This document shows, one piece after another, positions 1-6,970 of a DNA stretch of 12,953 nucleotides. The stretch's first letter is position 1. Each line of letters starts with the position of its first letter. Under the pieces are notes generated by a model. The model ran no database searches, was not told the origin of the DNA, and saw nothing but the letters and a program-made list of their open reading frames with translations. Position numbers and translations under genes: made by a program. The DNA is from DAIUCA01 sp964613675 (GTDB lineage Bacteria > Pseudomonadota > Gammaproteobacteria > Competibacterales > Competibacteraceae): positions 1 to 12,953 of the forward strand of contig CAZTIH010000072.1 in the NCBI GenBank assembly GCA_964613675.1, read 5' to 3'.

Positions 1-130
1 TCATGGTTGGAAATGGTATTGCGTTTACATTAACGAAGGCGCATGGCAACCCGCGCAGATGTGGCGCGAAGGCGATAATCTCTACACTTACTTCACCTTA
101 ATTAGCGAAGTTTTGACCAGCGAGGGCTAG
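1..130 (+). CDS. Probable E2 (ubiquitin-conjugating-like) protein, C-terminal fragment cut by window edge
   Basis: An open frame enters from the left edge (codons in register from base 2) and ends at TAG 128-130, leaving only the last 42 residues. The visible tail has the pattern Trp-Tyr-Cys-Val-Tyr, then Ala-Trp-Gln-Pro, Met-Trp-Arg-Glu-Gly-Asp-Asn-Leu, and a final hydrophobic helix. This resembles the end of prokaryotic E2/UBC-like domains, where an aromatic strand and a W-x-P turn precede a C-terminal helix. The neighbour supports this: 4 bp downstream starts a JAB-E1 fusion, the enzyme an E2-like protein usually accompanies in bacterial ubiquitin-like operons. The ribosome-binding site of that next gene lies inside this frame, so the two are probably translationally coupled. 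The catalytic part is outside the window, so family and activity are inferred. It could instead be another small protein of the same operon. Confidence 0.5.
   Translation, partial: HGWKWYCVYINEGAWQPAQMWREGDNLYTYFTLISEVLTSEG
122..126 (+). promoter_or_regulatory. Ribosome binding site for the JAB-E1 gene
   Basis: GAGGG lies 8 nt before the ATG at 135, inside the last codons of the preceding gene. It supports that start and suggests translational coupling across the TAG at 128-130. Confidence 0.6.
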
Positions 131-134
131 GGAA

Positions 135-1517
135 ATGTTCAAAACAAGCATTCGCTTTCCGCAGGGATGGTTTCAGGAGATGCGGGGCCAGTTGCTCGAA
201 GACCTGTCGTGTGAGGCGTTTGCGGTGCTTTTTGCGAAGCGCGAACAGGTCGAAGGTTCCACGATTCTGAACGTCAAAGCGATTCGCTATCCGCGTCTTC
301 AAGACTATCAGAGCCAAGGATTGGCCCATCTTCGTCTGCAACCCAAATATATCCATGATGTGTTGAGCGAACTTCAGAATCGTTCTGATGTGGACACCAT
401 TATTGATGTTCACACGCATCCATTTTGCGAGCGTTTCGTGCATTTTTCGGGGATTGATGATCGGGACGAGCGGAATTTCTACCAATGGCTAAGAGAAACC
501 TTCGACGACACGCATTACGCCAGCATTGTATTGTCGCAAAGTGACTATTCGGCGCGGGAGTGGGTGTGGCAGCGGGGGCAACCGCGTGTCCAATTGGCCG
601 AAATTCGGACGCAGACCCTAGGTGAAAATTGGGCCAATTCAGAAGTCTCTAAAAAAAATGGTAACGACGCCTTTCAACGGTTAGTCGATCCTCAGAAGGG
701 ATTTTTGGCCCGTAGCGCCCTTGCAGTCGGATTAGATAATTTGCGAAATATCGCTATAAATCAATCGATTGCAGTTATTGGCGTAGGCGGTTTAGGTTCG
801 GTGATTGCGGAAAATCTGATACACAGCGGGTTCCAGCAGATTCATCTGATCGACCCCGATGTGGTGGAGGTAACAAATCTGAATCGCATTGTGGGGGCTT
901 ATTACGAGGATGCGAAAAAGGGGCGTCTGAAGGTGGATGTGGTACGGGATCATCTGTTGCGGATCAATCCTCATGCAGAAGTCGTGTCCCATCCTATGGG
1001 GATCGAATCGGATAAATTGAATCCGATATTAGCAGAAGTCGATTGGTTGATTGTGGGAACGGACAACCACTTGAGCCGTTTCAAGGCGCAAGAAATTTCG
1101 ATGCGTTATTTCGTGCCACTGATCTCGGCGGGGGTCAATATCACGGTGGATCAAGGACATATCAAAGACATGAGTGGTGAAGTCATTATTGCAAGGGTGG
1201 GGGATAATCTTTGTCTTCATTGTTTGAAGCGTCTGAGTCCCACGCGCATTGCGGCAGATCAGAATTTGGATAATTACTATGGAAAGGAGCTTCAGAAGCG
1301 CGGTTATGTAAATGATCCGACGGTAAAAGAACCCGCCGTTAAGACGTTAAATGCAATTGTGGGAGCGATGGCCGTCGACATGCTGCTCAACCAGTACACT
1401 CAACGACAGCCTCATGTGCCAATTTGGGTGTATGAAAACAATGCAGTACCGCGTTTCTACGAAGATCGCGAAAGTGTTGCTCAACGCAATCTGAATTGTT
1501 TTATATGTCATCTGTAG
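135..1517 (+). CDS. JAB/JAMM deubiquitinase-like domain fused to E1-like ThiF adenylating enzyme
   Basis: A 460-aa two-domain protein. Residues ~1-150 form a JAB/JAMM metalloprotease domain: Glu27, His93-Thr-His95-Pro, Ser105-x-x-Asp108, the full zinc-binding and catalytic set. Residues ~180-460 are a ThiF/MoeB/E1-type adenylation domain: nucleotide loop Gly216-x-Gly-Gly-x-Gly-Ser222, Asp240, Asn248-Leu-Asn-Arg251, Asp310, and two Cys-x-x-Cys pairs (360/363 and 455/458) that should bind structural zinc. In known systems the E1 part adenylates the C-terminus of a ubiquitin-like protein or target, and the JAB part trims or removes it. One polypeptide could therefore both attach and detach a modifier. 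The only cysteines in the E1 half are the four zinc ligands, so no obvious thioester cysteine is present. The gene follows the E2-like frame by 4 bp and precedes the Nudix gene by 20 bp, in one operon. Domain calls are secure; the defence role is inferred from context. Confidence 0.9.
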   Translation: MFKTSIRFPQGWFQEMRGQLLEDLSCEAFAVLFAKREQVEGSTILNVKAIRYPRLQDYQSQGLAHLRLQPKYIHDVLSELQNRSDVDTIIDVHTHPFCERFVHFSGIDDRDERNFYQWLRETFDDTHYASIVLSQSDYSAREWVWQRGQPRVQLAEIRTQTLGENWANSEVSKKNGNDAFQRLVDPQKGFLARSALAVGLDNLRNIAINQSIAVIGVGGLGSVIAENLIHSGFQQIHLIDPDVVEVTNLNRIVGAYYEDAKKGRLKVDVVRDHLLRINPHAEVVSHPMGIESDKLNPILAEVDWLIVGTDNHLSRFKAQEISMRYFVPLISAGVNITVDQGHIKDMSGEVIIARVGDNLCLHCLKRLSPTRIAADQNLDNYYGKELQKRGYVNDPTVKEPAVKTLNAIVGAMAVDMLLNQYTQRQPHVPIWVYENNAVPRFYEDRESVAQRNLNCFICHL

Positions 1518-1537
1518 CGGGTCAATTTTGAGAATGT

Positions 1538-3196
1538 ATGCTCATCAATAATCTCATCAAACTCATTCCGCCCTATCCAGAAGAGGGTTTGGGCGGTCAC
1601 CCGATTAGTAAACAGCACCTTAAAAAGGGTTTGGTGCAAGATATGGGCAATGGAGAACTTGAAAGTGAGCTGACAATTCGTTGGGTAGAAGTGATTTTTA
1701 CGCGACTTTCTCTATTAGACGAAGCTGAGTTAGCGGGGGGAAACTGGCATTTTGTCTCATTTGCTGCGTATTTATGTGGGTTATCCCTGTTGAATAGCTT
1801 TGCAGACAGTCATCAACGTCTATTACCGATCAATTTTTGGCATACGAACAACGCGACTGCGGAAGTTAAGGAAAATCAGCGAAAAGTTTTGAAATGGTTG
1901 GAAAATAATCGAGTTGCTCACCACCGATCTCACCAGGCGAAGCCGATTCGGCAGGTGTTCGTCGCGTGGGGAATTCTGAAGTGGCAGGATAAGATTCTGT
2001 TTCACCGTCGAGAAGAGCCGAAAGAGCGTAATGATGAGAAAAAAGCGGGCAATTACGGATTAATTGGTGGCAAGGCAAATGTAGATGATCTATCGCGCAT
2101 CGCATCTTCTGATATGTCCACACATCAGCTATTGATGACGCTCCAACAGCCCGACTCTCCTTTAATTTTCAAGGCGTTAGATGTGACCTTGCACCGAGAA
2201 GTCGCTGAAGAAACTGGATTGAGTTACGAATTAGGCCACTATCAGACAAAGATATGGCGTGATTTACAGCCATTTATCGACAGCCAAGGCACCGCACCGA
2301 TCTATGCGTTAACGCGCTATTTTTTCCGTTTGTATCAGATTGAGTTGAGCGAATTGGGTTATTTCGCGCTGACAGAACAGTTAAAACAGCGTCCAGAGCT
2401 TATCTGGTGTAACGAAACTGAGATCGCACAACGCAAAACCGTCGATGGAAAAACCCTTTATATTTCAGCGTTAGTGCGTGATTTTGGCGATGATCCATTA
2501 GAATTGGCTCGGCAACTTTTATCGTTGCCCGACGCATTTACAGACAATTATCGGTTCCGCGATTCATCGCTCAGTCTGTCGCTATCTCCCGAAAAAATCG
2601 CTTTTATCAAAAGCCATCAGACAAAAGAAGGGTTAGTAGATGATTCGCTATCATCTGAACAGCGGCATCTACTGGTGGCGTTGGGGGCGCATAGTCGAGG
2701 CATATTGAGTACGCCTGCCGAGTTTTGCGAATTACACCCCTTTGGTTGGATCGCGGTGAACGATGAATACTGGTTATCAGAACTCAAGCAGTTGGCGCGT
2801 CAACTCAAACATCTGGATTTGCCGCTGATTGAGAATCTGGAAGATCGTTATTTTCGCTTATCGCTCTCATCAGAAAAGATTTTTTTCGATGCGGATTTGT
2901 TCGGTTATCGCTTAAAGAGCGAAGCAAAAAAATCGAAATTAGTGCTGATTCGGTTGGCGATTGAAACGCCTTTAGGGAGTGTTTTCGAGTGCAAAGAAAT
3001 TATTGATTTACCTAATAATTTGGCTCAGGACTTGAGGCAGCTTGAGAGCAAAAACATTTCTCAACACGACAATCCAGACCTCGCAAGACGGGTGAGATCT
3101 GCTTTGCAGAAGTACTACAGCGCGATGGGACTGCTTCGTTTGCTTGTTATTCAGAATAAAATGTATGGCCTCACCATTTCGCCATTTGGCAAATAG
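1538..3196 (+). CDS. Large Nudix-domain protein with split Nudix box and unassigned flanking regions
   Basis: A 552-aa protein with a Nudix hydrolase core at about residues 138-300. The second half of the Nudix signature is perfect: Arg220-Glu-Val-Ala-Glu-Glu-Thr-Gly-Leu228, the metal-binding helix. The Gly-Gly at 177-178 that begins the box is 42 residues before Arg220 instead of the usual 14, so about 28 residues are inserted, and the expected first Glu position (212) is Lys. Nudix enzymes hydrolyse nucleoside diphosphate linkages; the substrate here is unknown. In this operon it could process a nucleotide signal, a nucleotide-modified target, or a pool metabolite. Residues 1-130 and ~330-552 match nothing I recognise. 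The C-terminal part carries two similar Leu-Ser-Leu-Ser-x-Glu-Lys-Ile segments (near 346-354 and 441-448), perhaps a duplication. The ATG at 1538 has only a weak GAGA site 4 nt upstream and follows the E1 stop by 20 bp. Confidence 0.75.
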   Translation: MLINNLIKLIPPYPEEGLGGHPISKQHLKKGLVQDMGNGELESELTIRWVEVIFTRLSLLDEAELAGGNWHFVSFAAYLCGLSLLNSFADSHQRLLPINFWHTNNATAEVKENQRKVLKWLENNRVAHHRSHQAKPIRQVFVAWGILKWQDKILFHRREEPKERNDEKKAGNYGLIGGKANVDDLSRIASSDMSTHQLLMTLQQPDSPLIFKALDVTLHREVAEETGLSYELGHYQTKIWRDLQPFIDSQGTAPIYALTRYFFRLYQIELSELGYFALTEQLKQRPELIWCNETEIAQRKTVDGKTLYISALVRDFGDDPLELARQLLSLPDAFTDNYRFRDSSLSLSLSPEKIAFIKSHQTKEGLVDDSLSSEQRHLLVALGAHSRGILSTPAEFCELHPFGWIAVNDEYWLSELKQLARQLKHLDLPLIENLEDRYFRLSLSSEKIFFDADLFGYRLKSEAKKSKLVLIRLAIETPLGSVFECKEIIDLPNNLAQDLRQLESKNISQHDNPDLARRVRSALQKYYSAMGLLRLLVIQNKMYGLTISPFGK

Positions 3197-3220
3197 AAAC
3201 CCAACTTTTCCGTAAACCAT

Positions 3221-3225
3221 GAGGA
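3221..3225 (+). promoter_or_regulatory. Ribosome binding site for the CARF-HEPN gene
   Basis: GAGGA, 10 nt before the ATG at 3236. It is the clearest Shine-Dalgarno site of the three internal junctions of the cassette and suggests the effector gene is initiated independently within the operon. Confidence 0.55.
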
Positions 3226-3235
3226 TTATTGCGAT

Positions 3236-4465
3236 ATGTCACGACGTTTAGTGAGTTTTTTGGGGACGGGCAAATACGAGCCAACCCATTATTTCTTAGC
3301 AGATACCGCTGAAGCTGTAGAAAGTCGGTATGTCTGCTGCGCATTGACCAAGTTGTTGGAAATGGACGAAGTGATCATCTTGAGCACTTCTGAAGCGGAT
3401 GCGGCGCATAAATCAACTCTAATCACTGAATTTGAAAATTATCATCTGAAATCGCCTTACTTTGAGCGCATCAAAAGCGGTAAAACCGAAGAAGAAGTTT
3501 GGGAAAATTTCAATATTCTTCAAGGCATTTTAAGAAAATTGGGGGCTGATAAAATCGTTCTCGACATCACACATGGATTCCGTTCACAGCCATTTTTTGC
3601 GGCAGCAGTGATTTCTTATGTGCGCAATCTTCAGCGTGCAGATTCACCGATTGACATTCAGGTTCTGTATGGCGCTTTTGAATCCCAAATCGACAATAGA
3701 ACGCCGATTTGGGATTTAACAGCTTTTACAGAACTTCTGGATTGGACGACTGCCATTCGCCAGTTCACCAGAACGGGAGATGGATTGTTGTTGGCGGCTT
3801 TAGCAGAAAATGTAGGTAAGCAGATTACTGCTGAGCATAGTGCTCGACCATCTGCAACGGGGCGAAGAGGACCGCCAACGGGTTCGGCTTTGCGGACTTT
3901 TGCCAAATCGCTTGGAACTTTTAGTGATGCGTTAACAACCGTGCGCGTGAGCAAGCTGTTGCTCCCTGATGGCAATAAGTCTTCTGCAACGCAGATGTTG
4001 GCCCAATCTTTAGAAACGGCTCGCGGCGAACTTTCAGAATATATTCCGCCACTCAAGTTCACGCTCGATGAAATCAATGAAACGCTCTTAAAACCGCTCG
4101 AATTTTCTGAAAATCACTTGTCAGGTGAAACAGGAAAGCAAGTCATGGCCAATTTAGCGCGTCTCTATCTCAATTTTGGGCGTTATGCAGAAGCGGCGAC
4201 AACTTTACGAGAAGGTTGGGTATGTCTCTACAGTGAAGAAGCGGGTTGCAGACCGGGTTCGGGGTATTGCAAAGACGCACGTGAAACCGCAGAAAAACGA
4301 TGGCAGCAAGAAAATCCAAAGGCTGTTCAAGATGTTGCGGATATTCGCAACGACATCAATCATGCCGGATTTCGGAAAGACCCAAAGCCTGCACAAACGA
4401 TCCGCGATCAATTAAATAAACTAATCGAAGATTTTAAGAACACCAAAACACCTGATTTATCTTGA
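3236..4465 (+). CDS. CARF-HEPN ribonuclease of the Csx2/TM1812 family, outside a CRISPR locus
   Basis: A 409-aa protein of the CRISPR-associated TM1812/Csx2 type. The N-terminal Rossmann-like CARF domain (~1-165) opens with the family hallmark Phe-Leu-Gly-Thr-Gly-Lys-Tyr-Glu-Pro-Thr (8-17) and carries the second hallmark Leu-Asp-Ile-Thr-His-Gly-Phe-Arg-Ser (109-117), the expected cyclic oligoadenylate pocket. The C-terminal helical region (~280-405) has Arg371-Asn-Asp-Ile-Asn-His376, the R-x4-H catalytic motif of HEPN RNases. In type III CRISPR such proteins dimerise, sense cyclic oligoadenylate and cut RNA non-specifically. Here there is no cas gene or repeat array in the window; the partners are the E2-like, JAB-E1 and Nudix genes, so this is probably the toxic effector of the cassette. 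Three cysteines (330, 338, 345) precede the HEPN motif. The gene is last in the operon, and its 3' end overlaps convergent galE by 9 bp. Family and RNase motif are clear; the ligand is inferred. Confidence 0.88.
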   Translation: MSRRLVSFLGTGKYEPTHYFLADTAEAVESRYVCCALTKLLEMDEVIILSTSEADAAHKSTLITEFENYHLKSPYFERIKSGKTEEEVWENFNILQGILRKLGADKIVLDITHGFRSQPFFAAAVISYVRNLQRADSPIDIQVLYGAFESQIDNRTPIWDLTAFTELLDWTTAIRQFTRTGDGLLLAALAENVGKQITAEHSARPSATGRRGPPTGSALRTFAKSLGTFSDALTTVRVSKLLLPDGNKSSATQMLAQSLETARGELSEYIPPLKFTLDEINETLLKPLEFSENHLSGETGKQVMANLARLYLNFGRYAEAATTLREGWVCLYSEEAGCRPGSGYCKDARETAEKRWQQENPKAVQDVADIRNDINHAGFRKDPKPAQTIRDQLNKLIEDFKNTKTPDLS

Positions 4466-5491
4466 GTTTTCGGAATCGCGATGTGGTAGGAGTTCTCGTT
4501 GTCTCAGATGAATAAACTTCGCGTGCCACTGCCAAGCCGTTTCCACGATATTCTCTAATTGAGAATGTCGTGGCTGCCAGTGAAGTGTTTGCCGAATTTT
4601 AGTGGCGTCAGCGACGAGTTCTGGGGCATCTCCTGCGCGTCGTTCTGCAAGTTCTCGTGGAACGGGGCGACCACTTGTTTTTTCAATTACATCAATCACT
4701 TGCTTGACAGAGTAACCTGCTCCTGTGCCTACATTAAACACATCGCTTGCCCCTCCATCTAATAGATAGCGTAGAGCGCAGACATGCGCATGAGCTAAGT
4801 CGGTGACATGAATATAGTCTCGAATTGGGGTGCCATCAGAAGTTGGATAATCCTCGCCAAAAATTTTAAGCGGCGGATGTTTTTGCAATGTGGCTTCGAT
4901 GGCGAGCGGAATTAAATGAGTCTCGGGGTCATGCAGCTCGCCAGTGTGACCGTCAGCATCGGCCCCTGCGGCGTTGAAGTAACGCAAAATCACACTTTTG
5001 AGGCCCGCAGAGCGCTCAAAATCCGAAAGCATGAGTTCAACAAAGCGCTTTGATTGCGCATAGGGATTGATGGGGTTGATGGGGTGTTGTTCGTCGATGA
5101 AGTGAAAATGCGTAATTCCGTAAACACTACAAGTACTTGAAAATACAATGTTTTTTACATTGGTTTGCCGTAAAACTTCTAGCAGATTCAATGCACCAAA
5201 ACTATTGTTGGCATAGTATTTGGCAGGCCATTGCACGGACTCACCGACTAAGCTGAAGGCCGCAAAGTGAATTACGGCAACGGGTTGATAATGCTCGATA
5301 ACCGCACGCAACGAGTGAGCATCGGCAATATCGCCAGTGATTAGCGGTCCCCATTGCACGGCCCATCGGTGTCCTAGAGAGAGGTTGTCAAAGGTAATCG
5401 GCAAAAAACCGTTTTCCGACAAGATTTTACAGGTATGCGAACCGATATAACCCGCACCACCCGTCACAAGAATAGGAAGAGGATCCACCAC
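4457..5491 (-). CDS. galE: UDP-glucose 4-epimerase GalE
   Basis: A 344-aa cytoplasmic short-chain dehydrogenase/reductase that interconverts UDP-glucose and UDP-galactose using tightly bound NAD+. It feeds the Leloir pathway and galactose-containing surface polysaccharide. The N-terminal nucleotide-binding motif is Thr-Gly-Gly-Ala-Gly-Tyr-Ile-Gly-Ser (10-18). The catalytic set is Thr120 within Ser-Ser-Thr-Cys-Ser-Val-Tyr-Gly, and Tyr144-x-x-x-Lys148. The Arg-Tyr-Phe-Asn-Ala-Ala-Gly-Ala stretch and the C-terminal Arg-Arg-Ala-Gly-Asp-Ala are typical of GalE. Length is normal (about 338 in E. coli). No ATG is available: the frame starts with two consecutive GTG codons (5491 and 5488) after an in-frame stop at 5519-5521, with only a weak GAG upstream, so the exact start is uncertain by one codon. 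It is convergent with, and overlaps by 9 bp, the CARF-HEPN gene; it is not part of that cassette. Confidence 0.96.
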   Translation of the reverse strand: MVDPLPILVTGGAGYIGSHTCKILSENGFLPITFDNLSLGHRWAVQWGPLITGDIADAHSLRAVIEHYQPVAVIHFAAFSLVGESVQWPAKYYANNSFGALNLLEVLRQTNVKNIVFSSTCSVYGITHFHFIDEQHPINPINPYAQSKRFVELMLSDFERSAGLKSVILRYFNAAGADADGHTGELHDPETHLIPLAIEATLQKHPPLKIFGEDYPTSDGTPIRDYIHVTDLAHAHVCALRYLLDGGASDVFNVGTGAGYSVKQVIDVIEKTSGRPVPRELAERRAGDAPELVADATKIRQTLHWQPRHSQLENIVETAWQWHAKFIHLRQRELLPHRDSENSR

Positions 5492-5661
5492 TAGAGGACT
5501 CGTTATGTGAAGTTGAATTTACGAGAAATCCTCAGAAATGTGTCGAGATTTTGCAACTGATTTCAGAAAGGCATTTTTTTGAAAAGGCTTAAGTTTGAGC
5601 ATGCCGTAAAATACGCTGTAGCATTAAAGATAAGGAGAAGGTCAGTAAGCGAATTATTTTC

Positions 5662-5684
5662 CCGTTCTGGCATTAACAGAACGG
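5662..5684. repeat. Perfect 8-bp inverted repeat with 7-nt spacer in the galE divergent gap
   Basis: CCGTTCTG, then GCATTAA, then CAGAACGG: two exactly complementary 8-bp arms. It sits about 25 bp upstream of the predicted -35 box of the rightward gene pair, centred near -71 from the inferred start of transcription. The flanks lack a strong T run on either strand, so a regulator-binding operator is more likely than a terminator. Symmetry is seen directly; function is inferred. Confidence 0.55.
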
Positions 5685-5708
5685 TTTCTATCCCATGGAG
5701 ATGCAGAA

Positions 5709-5737
5709 TTGATGAGATCTCTGTATATATCTATAAA
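5709..5737 (+). promoter_or_regulatory. Sigma70-like promoter for the pseudo-ATPase/MscS pair
   Basis: TTGATG at 5709-5714 and TATAAA at 5732-5737 are separated by exactly 17 bp, matching the sigma70 consensus 4/6 and 5/6. Transcription would start near 5744, giving a very short leader before the ATG at 5758. This argues against the TTG at 5743 as the translation start. The rest of the 5492-5757 gap holds the inverted repeat; no convincing galE promoter was recognised in it. Confidence 0.5.
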
Positions 5738-5757
5738 ATAATTTGCCACATGAGGCG

Positions 5758-6960
5758 ATGCACTTGACGAATGATATTGGTGATCAAGCTACTCAGGGGA
5801 AATTGTGGGAATTTATTCCGTTATCGGACTATGTGACACCCGATCTACCCGTTCAAGGCGCATTGAAGCGACGTTGGTTGCGTTACCAGCAAGTGTTTAA
5901 AAAACCAGCCAATAAAAGCCAGTTGTTTGAACCGAAGTCGGCATTGAAAATTTTTGATGAAGAGGATCTCTCCAGATTTCTGAAAAACGTGGATTGGCAA
6001 GCTCCCGCAGCTGCGCTCAGTCACATCCTTCAGAAGTGGCTAGACGATGCTAAACCGAATAATTTTGTACAGTTTATTGTTGGGCCACCTCATGCAAATT
6101 TAGCAGAAATTGTCGAATTTTGGGCTGAAAATTTTGGTTTTCAGCGGGTTTTATGCCCTAAAGAGGATGAAATTCTCAGGGGGGGTAAACGGTGGTTGGA
6201 ACAACTTTCCGAAGTACCCAATTTATGGGTATTGCTACATTTAGAGCATTGTTTTTTGCGTCATGCAGAAGGGTTGCATCTCGTTCGTCAATTTTTAGCA
6301 AGCGCCTTGACGGGTAATTTTGGTAAAGGAGTCGTGGTTTGTGACAGTTGGGCATGGGCGTATTTGCAGCGCGTGTGGCCCATTCCCGAGGGGGAGGTGC
6401 TGACCTTGCGTGCCTTTGAAGGCCCTCATCTAGCGGAATTTTTAACTTCTCTGACCCTCGTAACAACAGCTGAAACTATTTATTACCGTCATGCCGTACG
6501 AGGAACCAATATTCTGCAAATCCCTAAATTAGATGAATCGACGCATACAGAAATAATGCAGCTTGCCGCATATAGTCGAGGTAATTTTGGGGTGGCATTA
6601 CACGAATGGCGAGCTAGATTGCGCCATGAACCCGAAGAAAATCAAAAGGTTAAACCCTATAATATGAGCGAGTTAGTGATATGGGTTGCTGATGAAGTTA
6701 TCGACTTAACCACCATGTTAGAAAATAAAGATGACATTCTCTTGGTTCTGCATGCACTGTTATTGCATGGAGGATTATCTGAAAATGCACTTGCTCATGT
6801 CCTTCCATTCTCGCCGAGTGAGTGCGCTTTGGTACTGAATCCATTATGGAATGGGAAATGGATAAAAAAAGGAGCAGATAGATGGTATGTATCGGAGTTG
6901 AGATATATCGCCATTCGACAATTACTCAAGGAACGGGATTATCTCGTCGATCGGTTCTGA
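5758..6960 (+). CDS. Uncharacterised protein with degenerate P-loop-like region and C-terminal winged-helix-like domain
   Basis: About 400 aa, no signal peptide and no membrane segment. The middle (~103-235) looks like a worn-down AAA/STAND-type ATPase fold. A hydrophobic strand ends in Val-Gly-Pro-Pro-His-Ala-Asn-Leu (108-115), where a Walker A loop would sit but without its Lys-Ser/Thr. A second strand, Leu-Trp-Val-Leu-Leu-His-Leu-Glu-His (156-163), sits where Walker B would be and keeps only a Glu. A Val-Val-Val-Cys-Asp-Ser strand follows. Residues ~265-290 read like the helical lid, and ~325-395 like a winged-helix domain. ATP hydrolysis is therefore doubtful; a binding or scaffold role is possible. 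It lies 10 bp upstream of an MscS-family channel, so it may act with it. The start is uncertain: ATG 5758 is conventional, but GAGG at 5752-5755 is better spaced for TTG 5764. I do not recognise the family. Confidence 0.7.
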   Translation: MHLTNDIGDQATQGKLWEFIPLSDYVTPDLPVQGALKRRWLRYQQVFKKPANKSQLFEPKSALKIFDEEDLSRFLKNVDWQAPAAALSHILQKWLDDAKPNNFVQFIVGPPHANLAEIVEFWAENFGFQRVLCPKEDEILRGGKRWLEQLSEVPNLWVLLHLEHCFLRHAEGLHLVRQFLASALTGNFGKGVVVCDSWAWAYLQRVWPIPEGEVLTLRAFEGPHLAEFLTSLTLVTTAETIYYRHAVRGTNILQIPKLDESTHTEIMQLAAYSRGNFGVALHEWRARLRHEPEENQKVKPYNMSELVIWVADEVIDLTTMLENKDDILLVLHALLLHGGLSENALAHVLPFSPSECALVLNPLWNGKWIKKGADRWYVSELRYIAIRQLLKERDYLVDRF

Positions 6961-6970
6961 AAATTTTAAT

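Noticed and set aside
3658..4077. 139-aa open frame on the - strand inside the CARF-HEPN gene
   Set aside because: It lies wholly within a gene with clear family motifs, has no recognisable domain, and its composition is what an antisense frame of that gene would give.
5662..5690. Rho-independent terminator at the inverted repeat
   Set aside because: The stem is followed by only a short TTTCT on the + strand and by GAAAA on the other, and no gene ends nearby on either strand.
5743..5757. TTG at 5743 as start of the pseudo-ATPase gene
   Set aside because: The predicted transcription start is at about 5744, which would exclude this codon, and no ribosome-binding site precedes it; ATG 5758 or TTG 5764 is better.
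5579..5767. 62-aa open frame in the galE divergent gap, + strand
   Set aside because: It begins with TTG, has no ribosome-binding site or recognisable motif, contains the inverted repeat and the predicted promoter, and runs into the next gene.
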